Assembly: GCA_038501195.1 (NCBI GenBank) | Contig: JBBPUQ010000006.1 | Span: 1,302,001-1,366,000, forward strand | Source: Nemania diffusa | Lineage: Eukaryota > Ascomycota > Sordariomycetes > Xylariales > Xylariaceae | Direction of reading: 5' to 3' | DNA length: 64,000 bases | In this document: in pieces, positions 25,547-36,261 of the stretch | Layout of the letters: every line of letters starts with the position of its first letter | How positions within the stretch are numbered: the first letter of the stretch is position 1 | Position numbers and translations under genes: made by a program | The notes under the pieces: model-generated | Seen by the model: only the letters and a program-made list of their open reading frames with translations | Database searches by the model: none | Told to the model about the DNA's origin: nothing

Positions 25547-26722
25547 TAGTGTTGCAAATATAGGAGTAAAATTGACTCCTGTAAATTGACCCTCAAGGAT
25601 TTACCTAACCAGAAGCGGTCCCTAGGTTTCCGGACCCCCACCGAATTAGCTTCTGGAACAGCGGTCAGTTAGAATACCAGATCAATACATCAATCAATCA
25701 ATCAGTCCAATCCAGAAGGCGTATTTTAAACAGATAAGTGCATTAATGAGGTTAGCCAAAATAATTATGTCACGTTTCATTAAAGCTGCGGCCTGTGCTT
25801 TGCACAAGATACCTAGGTTGAATGGTCAGAGGGAGTTAGGAGGACGGTGGGCCAGGTATACCAATACCGACAAAACTTAAAAAACACCAAAAACACTGGT
25901 GTCGGTCAGCTACCTGCGTACGATTGCTATGTAACTGCTGTAGCAACTGTAAGTGGCAAGACTATGCAGCTCGCTGCTTTTTACGAAACAGGCTTAACAA
26001 CAATAACAACGATAACAATAATAACTATTTTTTTTTTTTAAAAAAAAAGACGTTGAAAGCTGAGTTGTTAGTCTTGGTCTGGTTGTATAGCCGGCGGTTC
26101 GGCCGCCTATATAAATGTAAAAAAAGGTATGACTTGAACCGCTGCGCTAAAAGCGCACCGACCGGTGTAGCCGTACGACCTGCGGTCGCGCTTCAACTGC
26201 GCAGCCGTCGAAAAACAAAGCTACCTGCCTTTTCTCATTCAATAAATATTATTATTTTATTGATACAATAAAAATAATAAAAAACTAAAACCTAGCATTA
26301 TATTTTATATTTTTATATAATAATATATATATTTATTTATTTGATTTATTGCTTTGTATGCTATTTGCAAATCTAAAAACTAAAAACTAAAAACGAAAGT
26401 GGGAAAAAATTAGTTTTGTCGGTATTGGTATACCTGGCCCTCCCTATAGGAGACTCGCATGCTAATCTTTGCCTAATACAGAATAGGGTACCGAGTGAGT
26501 GGTACGCTAAATTAGACCCCGCACTAAAGTTCAAAGATAACTTAAAGGTGATTGCAACCAAATGTATGTATCGAAGATATATTTTACAATGATAGATTAC
26601 GGGACTGCCTCTTATCTAAGAATCTAAAGTAATATTCTTACTTGAAGCCATAAATACCAGCCCACTTGAAAACCCACTTTCTGTAAGGTACCTCATGTTG
26701 TGCTTGTACTGTGGTCAAGTTC
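25547..26722. other. Intergenic between reductase and P450 3' ends; low-complexity and hairpin-rich DNA
   Basis: Short AATC repeats occur near 25690-25705. At 26028-26048 there is a run of 12 T followed by 9 A. A hairpin-rich GC segment follows at 26093-26210, then very AT-rich low-complexity DNA to about 26400. No protein gene is supported; the open frame at 25924-26271 is low-complexity translation. Confidence 0.6.
26093..26210 (-). repeat. Hairpin-rich, tRNA-like (SINE-like) segment
   Basis: Three clear hairpins are visible: GGCGG-TTCGG-CCGCC (26093-26107), TGCGC-TAAAA-GCGCA (26143-26157) and, on the minus strand, GCGC-AGTTGAA-GCGC. On the minus strand an A-box-like TGCGCAGTTGAAGCGC (26203-26188) is followed 47 nt later by a B-box-like GGTTCAAGTC (26140-26131) and then a T7 run (26125-26119). 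This order matches a Pol III unit, but no complete tRNA cloverleaf closes, so a SINE or a decayed tRNA-like element is proposed. Confidence 0.35.
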
Positions 26723-28831
26723 TCATTGCCCTTCTCGTTGCACCTGGTGCAACCTGACCCATACTTGTGGGCGCTTCCACATGGCATGTAGGCGGAAGTC
26801 ATTATCAAAAGACAATTCCATTCCTTTCACCGCCTCGACGTCGAATGTCCACAACACTTTGGCTAGAAAGAGTTTGACCTGTTGCCATGCTATCTCACGT
26901 CCCGTGCACATCCTAGGACCCACGCCAAACGGATGCAGGCTTTTACTTTGATCGTTAGCATAGCGTGGGTTGTACTCAGGGTGCTGAGCTGAAAGCCAAC
27001 GCTCCGGGCGGAACTCGAGCGGGTCACAGAAGTACTCCGGACTCCTAGCGGCTGAGAAGCTCGACATCTGGCATACAATCTGGAAATAGAGAAACGATTA
27101 GTATCGGCGGAAACATGGATGAAAGGAGAAAGCCTTGTTCTAGGGAAATGGACTGCGGTATCTGTGCTCACTCCTTTCGGGATGTAGATACCATCTACGA
27201 CCGCACCTGGGACTTATTCGCGGCATGCCCGTTCCGTTGGTAATATGGACGCGCATTGTCTCAGAAATAACAGCATGGAGGTACTTAAGCTCAACTAGTG
27301 CGTCTGCGTTGATGCTATCGTAGGCTCGGAAAGCGTCCCTAATTTCCCGAACTAGAATCTTGTACGCCTTTGGTTCTTTCACTAAGAAGAAAAGTACAGC
27401 ATTAAGCGTGATCTGAATTGGATCGTATCCGGCAACAAACAATTGGAGTGCAACTTGTTCCAGATGGACTTTCTCCTTTTTGGTTGTGGGAGGGGCCGCA
27501 TCGGCCGGAAGCATATAATCGACGAAGTCTGGGTGTGGCGTGGTGCCTCTAATGTTGATGCGCCTTTGAACTGCCTCGCTGTTCATTTTGAAAACACCTG
27601 GTAGTGAGCGCAGAACGGAAGGCGAAACGAAGAAAAGGGCAAAAAGGTTGACTATCGGAAGTTTCTTTGACACCTGTGAAAGAGTCCCAAACAAGCTAGT
27701 TCCGAGCAAGGTGTCAAGAAACTCGGAGCTACGCTCTGTGTCATGGTAGAAATTATTAGCAGAGGAAGCTACTAGCGCTTCTTACTCGTAAAAGACTTGT
27801 TGGATTCAACTCACGATCCCTCATATGATTTAATTCACGGTTGTACGCTAGATCTGCAGAAAGGTCTGCGGTAAACCATGTTGTCCACTTTACAAGAAAT
27901 CGTAGTCAGATTTGATCTTAATAAACCCTCATATGTCGAGGTGCTAGGGGAGGAATACTTACTTTCGTAATCTCGATTCCATCTCCTTTTGATCCAATTT
28001 CCTTCATTCTCTCAACGAAGAGATCGATATAGTGATGTACTGTGGGCTCCTTGGCCTTCGTAGCCTTTGGTGCAAAGGCTGGGAGAAGCCTTTTTGCAAC
28101 CTCTTTGCGCTTGACAGGATCTGCCTCCCAGATGAGGCCTCGGTCTCCTGCGCCAAAGTCCATGAGGTCTGTTTTCAGGAACGTCTCATAACCATTCTGT
28201 GTAGAGCCGAGAATATCTCCACGTAATTAATTTAGTTAACGAATTCCCAATAAAATAATTGAGACCATTTCTGGGCCGGCACTCACCAAGCTTGGCTTGT
28301 GGGGTGATGAATGCGAGTTCATTTGGGGCGACACGGACGACCTTGCCTGCGACTCCTAGTCACTACTACACGAACAAGACTACTCGGGTAATAAGGATAC
28401 GGGGTGCCAATACGTACCGTATTGTTTAAGCATGTTTTCTACAGCCCATGGCCACCGTCCACTAATCCTGTTGATAGTCAATAACGAATTACTAATACAG
28501 GTTCCGCATTCGAGCAAGGGACTTTGAGCACCAACCAGTGATAGGCGTAAGGGACGTTAGATATCGCGGCAAGTTTCGGGCCCGGGAATTTAGATGCCGG
28601 ATGGAATTTGAGAAGGTATATGGCGCGAGCTATTGAGTAGACAAATATCTACCCAGTACAGTTATGAGTGTGGTGTGTTTTACAGATGCGGCTAAGCTGC
28701 AAAGCGCCAGACGGCACCGGAGTGGGTGGGATAAGAGAACTACGTACAGCTGTGAAGGTAAACGAGAGCCACTGGAACCTCGTAGCTTCTTTTAGAGATG
28801 CCAGTAAAGGCAGTGAATTGAATTGAGACAT
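26723..28831 (-). pseudogene. Cytochrome P450 with a one-base frameshift
   Basis: A membrane-anchored monooxygenase resembling the TRI11/isotrichodermin-hydroxylase group. Eight exons: 28831-28748, 28648-28536, 28467-28418, 28355-28287, 28216-27963, 27887-27815, 27735-27172 and 27079-26723. All junctions are in phase, about 520 residues. Motifs: an N-terminal hydrophobic anchor, FPGPKLAAISNV, GKVVRVAPNELAFITP, DLMDFGAGDRG, the ExxR helix ETMR, DPLEFRPERW and the heme loop HPFGVGPRMCTGRE. In exon 7 the text GMPRISP and the next family segment GAVVDGIYIPKG are in different frames: one extra base lies at about 27205-27213. The exon length demands the same correction, because exon 8 needs phase 0. 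The I-helix reads VAGYDPIQITL, without the usual Thr of AGxxT. So this is either a recent pseudogene or an assembly error. It lies tail-to-tail with the A-T-R gene. Confidence 0.85.
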
Positions 28832-29760
28832 GTTATGAAGCAGGTGCAGCTTTCACGATAATGACCGAGAATTGTAGCGGGAGTGATTGAGTTTGGGTAT
28901 AGGGTGGAAGAAAGCTATCAAGGACTCTGATGAAAAGGGGAGAATTTTCTATCTCTCAGAATACCTAGGTAGGGACCGTGCATAGCCGTAACAATGTACA
29001 GGAGCCTCTAGCAACAGAAGGTGTCTCTGCGAGGTAGTAATATGTCGTGTAGCTAAGCGATGCGATAGTCAAGGGATTATAAGTAGGCACAGGCTGTTGG
29101 CTTCTATGCATATGCCCTCTAGGCAAAAGTAGGACACGAGCCACGCACCGAATGCTAAAAGGGCTGTTAGGAATCGAACACAGCTCACTACATAGGTAGC
29201 TAACTCAGTTTGGGTAGAGGAAAATTTACGCATGTTGGTATATCGTGCATAATATATATTGAGACCTTGAAGCAGGCCGTAGTGTTACAATACAATAAAA
29301 ATTGGAATATTAAGTTCATCTTTTTAACGCAGTGGTTATTCCTAACATGTAGCCTACCAGCTCTGTACTTAGTAAGAGAGAGTCGAGAAACGTGAGAGTG
29401 ACTAGGCAGCTTTTAAGCTTGAGCCAACCAGAACAAAGTATTTGGCTTGCGTACAGGGAAAAGTTGCCTATTATGGTCACTTGGCAGTCTTCAAGTTGTA
29501 CTACCGGCATGTCGGGTACCTACTAAGCAGGTAGCTAGATACTACATTAGCGCGAAGAGGTGGTGAGGGCGAGGGGGGAGCTCGATGAGAAGGTATTACT
29601 GAGTATTTGTACTATACCTACCATTAACCAACAGGATTTTCTTTCATACATACCTAATTAAATGGCCGATATCGAGTTTAAAAGTGTTGAGAACTTGCAC
29701 ACTAAGCCAAGACCTGTTGCCGTTCTCGCAATGAGCTAGTAATAGGCTACGGATGTCAAG
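28832..29760. other. Intergenic, no gene seen
   Basis: About 930 bp between the P450 start and the MFS relic. AT-rich, with TAGGTA runs near 28965 and 29515. It should include the P450 promoter. No coding signal. Confidence 0.6.
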
Positions 29761-30290
29761 ATGGAAATGAAGGCTTCAGCAACTTCGTCAGGCGAAAAGG
29801 CGATTTCCTCAGCCGCCACGCTGAAAAATGATGCGACCAGTCTCAAGCGCGACTTTCGTTTCTGGGCTGTTATCGCAGGTCTCGCTATTGCTACCTTGCT
29901 CGCGGCCCTATAGCATACAGTTGTCACTACCTCGGCACCCGCTATTGTGTCTGACCTTCAGATGGAAGCAAGTTATATCTGGATTACCAACTCATTCTTC
30001 GTTTCAGGTGTGTAACGTGCTCACCATTTTCCCTGAAAGTATCTAAACTCTCCAAAGCATTACCGTGCAGCCTCTCTTGGGCCAGTTCTGTAATGTGTTC
30101 GGTCGCAGATGGGTCTTCCTTAGTATTGTGGCCATCTTTACTTTGGGGAGCGGCATCTGCGGCGGTGCAGTGAACGGTGCTATGCTAATCGCTAGACGCG
30201 CCGTTCAAGGGGTTGGTTCGGGGGTCTTTCTTATCCATTTAAGGGTCGAAATCAAGTTGGTAGATCTGTTCAACAATAGCACAGTTAATG
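29761..30290 (+). pseudogene. 5' fragment of a DHA2-type MFS transporter gene
   Basis: The fragment starts with ATG at 29761 and reads through a polar N-terminus into the first membrane segment (DFRFWAVIAGLAIATLLAAL). A TAG at 29911-29913 then replaces a codon where relatives have an acidic residue before the TVVTT segment. The same frame continues with TSAPAIVSDL and ASYIWITNSFFVSG, then a plausible intron (GTGTGT near 30008 to GTGCAG at 30073). Beyond it come QPLLGQFCNVFGRRWVF, GSGICGGA and a motif-C-like ARRAVQGVGSG. Homology stops after about the fifth segment near 30275. Roughly two thirds of a normal 14-segment transporter is missing. It is clearly dead, and it abuts a PKS-NRPS relic. 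Confidence 0.85.
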
Positions 30291-30304
30291 GTATGGCGGT
30301 CTAA

Positions 30305-31496
30305 TTGGCCCAGATAATGGAAGTAAATCTCCAGCTAACGAAGTGGTCGATTGGGAGACTGAAAAGCGGCCGCCAGAAAGTATAACTTACGAGTCAACCC
30401 CCTATTATCTAGGCATCCAAGTACCTCCCAAGGTAATCGTCCTCACGGGTGCTACGGGCTACCTTGGCAGGGCTCTCCTAGACACTCTCCTAGACGAGGT
30501 ACACATCGAGAAAGTTCATTGCATTGGCATACGCAACATAGAGGAGCATCGCAGCATATTAAGTTATAAGAAGGTAGTGTTACACGAAGGCGACCTTAAC
30601 CTACCCCGTATAGGCCTTAGTGAAAGTGCCGCGCGGGAAGCCTTTGCCTCAGCTGACTTGGTCATTCATAATGGTGCCGATGTATCATACCTGAAGTCCT
30701 AAGACACGCTCCGACTACCCAATGTGCGGTCTACCAGCGAGCTTGCCACTTTGTGCCTACGGCGCTGCATCCCCTTCATTATATCTCTAGTAGCGGAGTA
30801 TGCAGCTTCGCAGTGAGTGCAGGGCGTGGCTCAGTCGGCCCTCAGTCATTGGTTTCATTCTCTCCGCCGGTCCAGTGCGCCCCGGGTTACTTATCAAGTA
30901 AGTGGGCAAGCGAGGTGCTTCTGGAAAGGCTCTCCCAGGCCTGTAGACCCGGATGGACGATTCGAATCCACCGGCTATGGAACATCGCTCGCACCGATGA
31001 GCCAAAGCTTGACCTAGTGCATAAATTGCGGCACTACTGGCGCATAATGAAGGCAGCCCCGGACACACGTGGAAAAGTCAGCGGCTCCCTTGACTCAGTC
31101 TCCCTCGATCATGTGGTGCGTGGTATCAGAGATACGGTGATGAATGGCTTTGTAGTCCAACGCGACGACGGCCCCGACTCGAAAGATAAATTTTCGAACA
31201 AAAACACGAAAGAGCGGGATCGAGAAAGAGATGTGTGCTTCATACATCATCTAGGCGGGAGACTATTATTGAGGTTGGATAATCTTCGGACATGGGCCAC
31301 AGAAGAGGATGATGATATAGAAGTACTCTCTTTAAAGGGATAAGTGGCTCGCGCGGAAACCCTAGGCATGTACCCAGCAGTCGCAGCCATGTTGGCAGGT
31401 TTTGGGAGTGAAACTGTGATGGCATTTCCTGCGCTTTTAAAGGATCTGCCAACCGAGAACTCTCCCCTCGGCCACTCCATCGGCAGCGAAACTTAG
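30305..31496 (+). pseudogene. 3' reductase-domain relic of a PKS-NRPS hybrid
   Basis: The segment matches the C-terminal thioester-reductase domain of fungal polyketide-peptide synthetases, not an independent enzyme. It reads VIVLTGATGYLGRALLDTLL (NADPH Rossmann motif), KVVLHEGDL, ADLVIHNGADVSYLKS, then TAA at 30700-30702 where Tyr is expected. LRLPNVRSTSEL follows in the same frame. A frameshift near 30770-30778 leads to HYISSSGV, APGYLSSKWASE (Tyr-Lys pair), SLDHVVRG, HHLGG and TWATEEDDDIEVL. A second TAA is at 31341-31343. The same frame then gives VARAETLGMYPAVAAMLAG and ends at a TAG at 31494. All upstream PKS and NRPS domains (over 3,500 residues in relatives) are absent; an MFS relic takes their place. 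Confidence 0.88.
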
Positions 31497-32240
31497 AAGA
31501 ACCCAAGGTTAGCATTGCTTTCGTGCCCCTTAGATACTCTTGTCAAGTAGCAGCTCATTAATCCATAAGCAGTAGTGTAGAGAACCTTAAGTAATAGTCG
31601 CAAGCCAGCTACCAAACACGAATATATAGTTGCAGGTTAACAGCTAACTGTCCGTTTATTATAATCAATTATACTCAAGCCACAGTAGCAAGATAGCGAC
31701 CAACCAAAATCATGTCCTCCTCGCTTTATTTGACAATATCAACTTCACAGTCCAAGCCAGAGTTCAGCGTCGGGTCTGACAATTGCCAAGTCAACCCTGC
31801 TGATGAAAATGACGTCTGCCAATGTGTGATTGATAGTGACCAAGCCGCAGAGCGCTGCTAACATGTCCAACGGTGGGTCGCCAAGTACTAAATATAGGAA
31901 TAAGCTCGTCTTTTCGTCTTATTATACGCCGTTTGAGGGTTTCAATGGCGAAGCAGAAGATCTGCTTTCTAACAAGGAAGCCAACACAGCATCATATAAC
32001 TAGATCTAGTGCAGATCTACCAATTGCCAAGATGATGATGGTAATCACTAGGACTTCGCCTTTCATCTCTAGCCTTGGCCTTCACTGCCCCAAGACAGCC
32101 GTTCAAAACGAAAGGAATACATGATTGTAGAAAGTATGATCCGATTACTCATTAACATTTATACCTAGAAAATCTCGTCCGTGCTCAGTACACATTATTA
32201 GAACAATCGCCAGAGCTAGTAACTAGTACACTAAGATAAA
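31497..32240. other. Intergenic, one short ORF of doubtful value
   Basis: A 49-codon ATG frame at 31712-31861, with four Cys, has no signal peptide and no splice partner and is not called as a gene. The rest is AT-rich. The last 200 bp should be the promoter of the secreted-protein gene. Confidence 0.5.
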
Positions 32241-32984
32241 ATGTTCCAATCAACAATCCTCAAGACAGGCCTAGCACTGCTTGCCTCAACCCGCTTGGTC
32301 GCTGCTCAGGCAAGGTGAGAGTGACAATCTGCACGCCTTAACAAAATGTTATCCGTACTGACCGCTCCAAGTCTGAATCTCACTCTTACGTTCTACCTTG
32401 ACGAGGACGACACGTGCTCCGGCGATGACTCCAAAGCAATTTCCTTCTCCACCGCCAGTTATCCCATCGCGCAATCTTGCTTCGACATGAGCGAGATATT
32501 CGCCAACAACTCAACCGGCGGCTTCCGGAACATGTCGTCGCTCACTACATCTGATTCTAATTACGGAGGCATACGATGGGCTATCTCCAATTCACAGGCC
32601 TGGGATGCGACCGGCAACTACTCGCATGTCAAATACGAGCAGTTGGATTCCACAGGCCAGGAGGATGATGATGATGGTAAGGCCACGTGGGCATCGAGGC
32701 GAGTCAATATATACAACGGGGAGGATTGCCTCCAGACTTCTCCTGGTGACGATAACACCAAGGATGAACTTCCTTGGTTCGGCTGGACATGTCACAGTTC
32801 CGAGGATGATCACTGCAGGACAGCCCCTTATAACATCAAAAGCTTCATCATTCTCCCCATTAACAATGGCAACCAGAACGGAAAGTGTTTGGACTTTGCG
32901 CTGCAGGGAGCTGGCGCCCGGAGCTTCCCAGAAGCGTTCGGTGCCCTTGTCTCTGCGATTGTAGTCGGGTTCTACTTGTTATAA
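32241..32984 (+). CDS. Secreted, probably GPI-anchored glycoprotein of unknown function
   Basis: Exon 1 is 32241-32314 and exon 2 is 32372-32984 (57-nt intron), giving 228 residues. The N-terminus (TILKTGLALLASTRLVAAQA) is a signal peptide with likely cleavage after Ala-Ala-Gln or nearby. The mature part starts SLNLTLTFYLDEDDTCSG. It contains six Cys (in DTCSG, QSCFD, EDCLQ, WTCHS, DHCRT and GKCLD), several N-glycosylation sites (NLT, NST, NMS, NYS) and an acidic EDDDDG patch. The C-terminus ends in small residues followed by the hydrophobic tail ALVSAIVVGFYLL, the usual layout for GPI attachment. Ortholog families are not recognised. It begins 0.75 kb after the PKS-NRPS relic, but nothing links it to that pathway. 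Confidence 0.75.
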
Positions 32985-35867
32985 TATGGCCTTTGGTTGG
33001 CATCACAGGCGATGCAGTACTAAGCATCAGCAGTGTTAATGGGATGATTCTCTTCATGAAGACTTGGATCGCTCGATTGCGTAAAGGGACAAACAGGATA
33101 TGTCCTCTACTACAAAATTAGTATTCTAGTTCTTCCCAGCAATAGCAATAGTAAGGCTCTAATTGTGTTAGTAGCCTTAAACGCGCTGGTATATTACCGC
33201 ATCATCAATAAGAAAGAAGGTTCCTGACATTAGGGCGGTCAACAAAACGATGGAGACCCTCTCACTTGGAGCATTACGGCAAAAATCATCCTATAAGAAG
33301 ACCTATGGCTGAGAAATTTATAATACTAATAAATGGAAAACTGAACTTCTCATAAGATATGCTAGTAACCATATGCCGTTTCCACCCTGAAGCTGAAAAG
33401 GGGCAAAAGATGTCCTCGCCCAAAAGCCATCTAGCTCCGCTGCTCACCACCTTAGTAGAAAAAGCTTGAGATAGACTGTCTCTTCCGATGGGACGCACAA
33501 GGCAGGAAAGGTCGGGCCTGATTTGGCGGTGGCGACATTCGTGCGGAACACTACAAATGGGTCGAGGGTCAATCGGGTAATCAATCCGTCCCCTCCTATC
33601 ACCCTTAAGCGAGTGATCTCTAGGGGTTCTGCCCCCCTCTTCCCCCTAAGGCGAGGCATGTAGGCTAAGTTATTTTTTATAGTGAAGCCATTTTAGTGCG
33701 GCAACAATTGGAAGTCTTAGAAAGAGGCGTAACTCAGCGTAGTTGCTAGGTCCAGCAGCCTCCCTGAGGTGAAGCCAACACTAGAGCTTGAAAAACGAAA
33801 AGCGAGTGAGAAGATTCGCTTCGCGATTATTTTTAAGGTGAAATAAGCTAAAGTAATATATATAGTGAGATATTTAGTTTGGTACAAAACGGTTGTAGAG
33901 ATAAGGATTCATGGAGTATGGAATGGAGTTTACATGAGGATTCCCTTCCTAGGGGATGTTTGGTTAGAAGTTCAAATATGATTTCAAGTCAATTACTTAG
34001 TAGTCAGAACAGCGTGTTAGATTAGAGGGTTGGAAACGTTCACTGTAAAAATTAGAGCTCATAAAAATTACGAGGTGAACACCTAGATCACGATCCTGGC
34101 ACGTTCTCAATAATGACAATATCAACAACATATAATATACATCATTCAACCTCCGTTAGTGGTACTCGCTTGATTTTGAAAATGACATCTTGAATTCACA
34201 AGGCCTACAAGTATCCATTATGGATATGCAATATTACGGTCTTCTGTGATCGTTACTAACTGTCGCTGGTAGTTTACAACACTGCGCTATTCAGCTATGC
34301 AATCAACAACATGAATTTTATATTCGTAGTTAGCTTCCACCGGAGTAGTCTATTACGAACAAAGAATTTGAGTACTATTCTAAGTTTGGTAGGATCGCTT
34401 GCCATACGACAAGGTTCTCTAATGGTAAAGAGGTCTTTAAGTCGAAATGGCTAAAACGGAATAGGAGTCGGAAAGACAAGATATACAACACCAGGGATTC
34501 TCTAGTTATCGCTGACCTAACTACAAATCTGGTAGCAATAGATTTGGATTCAAGAGCTAGTTTAATTTCTATTCATGGGGTTTTCATTAAAACTTGTTAC
34601 TGTTATTTGGTCTAGAGCGTGAATAAAGGTAGATACTTGTGAACATATTTATTGAGCTCATAGTTAATAACAGGCAGTAGGTAGATCACAAACAGAGTCC
34701 TTACCTAATAGCTTAGTAACATGAAAGATGCGTAAGGCCCATTAAGTAGATCGCTTTTAATAGAGAGCTCAAACTCAATCTCCTTCATTCTAGAGTTCGG
34801 TTTATTAATATATGAGCGATCTATCTATAGTAGAGTCTATCTCGATTCTATACTTGTTCAGACTACCTACGTGTAGTAGCACCCCATATCCAACCTGATG
34901 GTTTAAGTTCATGCGGGGTGGGGTTATGCACAGATCACTTCCGGGCCAGGGCTTTAGGAATGGCGCTTACCACTCTAGTCTAGGACTCCTACTAAGCCAA
35001 AACATTCCTCAAACCATTGGTGTCTTGTTGGTGGTTACAGACAGTCGTTAGTCTATCTAGTTCACAGAGTTAAACACTTATTATATGAAAAATCGTCTCG
35101 TTGCTCCTCGGCTCCTAATTTATACAGTTTTGCAATTGTATAATAGTTAGCGCAATAGAAAAGAAGAAGGAAATATTGTCTTTAATAATTACCTGGGTGG
35201 CCTACCTATATTACTACCTTATATTCGAGCAAGTGGACAGTCTTGTGCCAGTGCTGACCCTGAAGCCCCCTGATCTCATTTCCCCCTGTGACGGTTAGCC
35301 AACACGTCGCAGCCGCCCCTGATTTTGCCTCACATGGAGGCAATTGGCATCGTACCATTGCTCCATATAGCGCTCGCTCTTCACTACCCACTACCATCTA
35401 GGCTTAGCCTATAAACGCCGAGCGTGAAAATAGCTACGTTTACATACCCACGCGGCCACGCATACTTCATGATATGATAGGTACCTATGCATTGACATGG
35501 CATGGTAACAAAGTGCCCTGTCTCAGGACGAATACCATGTCCAACTTAGTGTGCATCTAGACTAGAATACTACCCAACCACCATTTCTCTCTTCCCATTC
35601 TGTTTTTTGACTTTGTTTCTCCATTTCCCTTCTATAAGCCTAATTGCCAAGTGTGATTGATCTACGCTGCGCGTGTCTGTATTGGCTTCTCGTCTCTGCC
35701 ATTTTTCCCGTTTCGCCGCACTCTTCCCGTCGCTAGCTCTTGCGCAAAATCAATTTGTACAGCTGGTCTGACGCCGCCATTGCTACCGATTTCAACTTGC
35801 CCATCTGCTGCAACACTCACAGCTGTGAAATAAAATCGACATTTTTATCAATAAAAAAAAAAACAAA
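32985..35867. other. AT-rich intergenic tract with two odd open segments
   Basis: About 2.9 kb. 33480-33660 is GC-rich and open on both strands. 34428-34617 is open for about 62 codons in one plus frame (EVFKSKWLKRNRSRKD and onward) without a start. Neither has a recognisable domain. Between and after them the DNA is AT-rich. 35560-35867 is CT-rich and then A-rich directly before the next gene's ATG, as expected for a fungal promoter and leader. Confidence 0.5.
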
Positions 35868-36261
35868 ATGAAGGCCACAACAGTGCTCGTCGCCCTCTGC
35901 GCATCCCTCGCGAGCGCCGGCGTTGTCATCACCCCCATTAAATCAGACCAGGTCGTGCCCAAGGTCGCCGGCGACTGCTTCTTCGGCGTGTCAACACCCT
36001 TTGGTTGCGGGTGAGTCCTGTTCTACTATCATGTATCTCCCAAATCCCATGCGCTTGGAGGAATGAGGCTTTGGAATGAATCTTGATAATTGGGCGAGAA
36101 AACCGGCATAATCACTAACCAGTGCACTAGGCCTCTACGGGGATAATTGCGTCCATTGCGCGGGGACACAACGCCCGCAACCGAGATGCGAATCGTCCAA
36201 CTTCAATTGCTGCTCTACCCGGTCTTATTCGAATGTGCTTCGCGACGACTCGTTAATGTAA
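35868..36261 (+). CDS. Small secreted cysteine-rich protein
   Basis: It is too broken by its intron to stand out as a single open frame. Exon 1, 35868-36010, encodes a signal peptide (MKATTVLVALCASLASA) and the start of the mature chain up to STPFGCG. Exon 2, 36123-36261, follows a 112-nt intron with GTGAGT, a CTAAC branch site and a CAG acceptor, and gives ALGLYGDNCVHCAG onward, ending at TAA 36259. The product has 93 residues, about 75 after cleavage, with seven Cys in the order C-x9-C-x9-C-x2-C-x9-C-x6-CC. Size, signal and Cys density fit an extracellular effector-like or antimicrobial-type protein, but no named family is recognised. The ATG follows a strong A-rich leader (AAAAAAAAAACAAA). 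Confidence 0.7.

Noticed and set aside
25924..26271. 115-codon plus frame
   Set aside because: Translation of AAC/AAT repeats and a T12A9 run; low complexity, not a protein gene.
29165..29200. B-box-like GTTCGATTCC on the minus strand
   Set aside because: No T-stem, acceptor stem or anticodon arm can be drawn around it.
31712..31861. 49-codon ORF with four Cys
   Set aside because: No signal peptide and no splice partner; too short to support.
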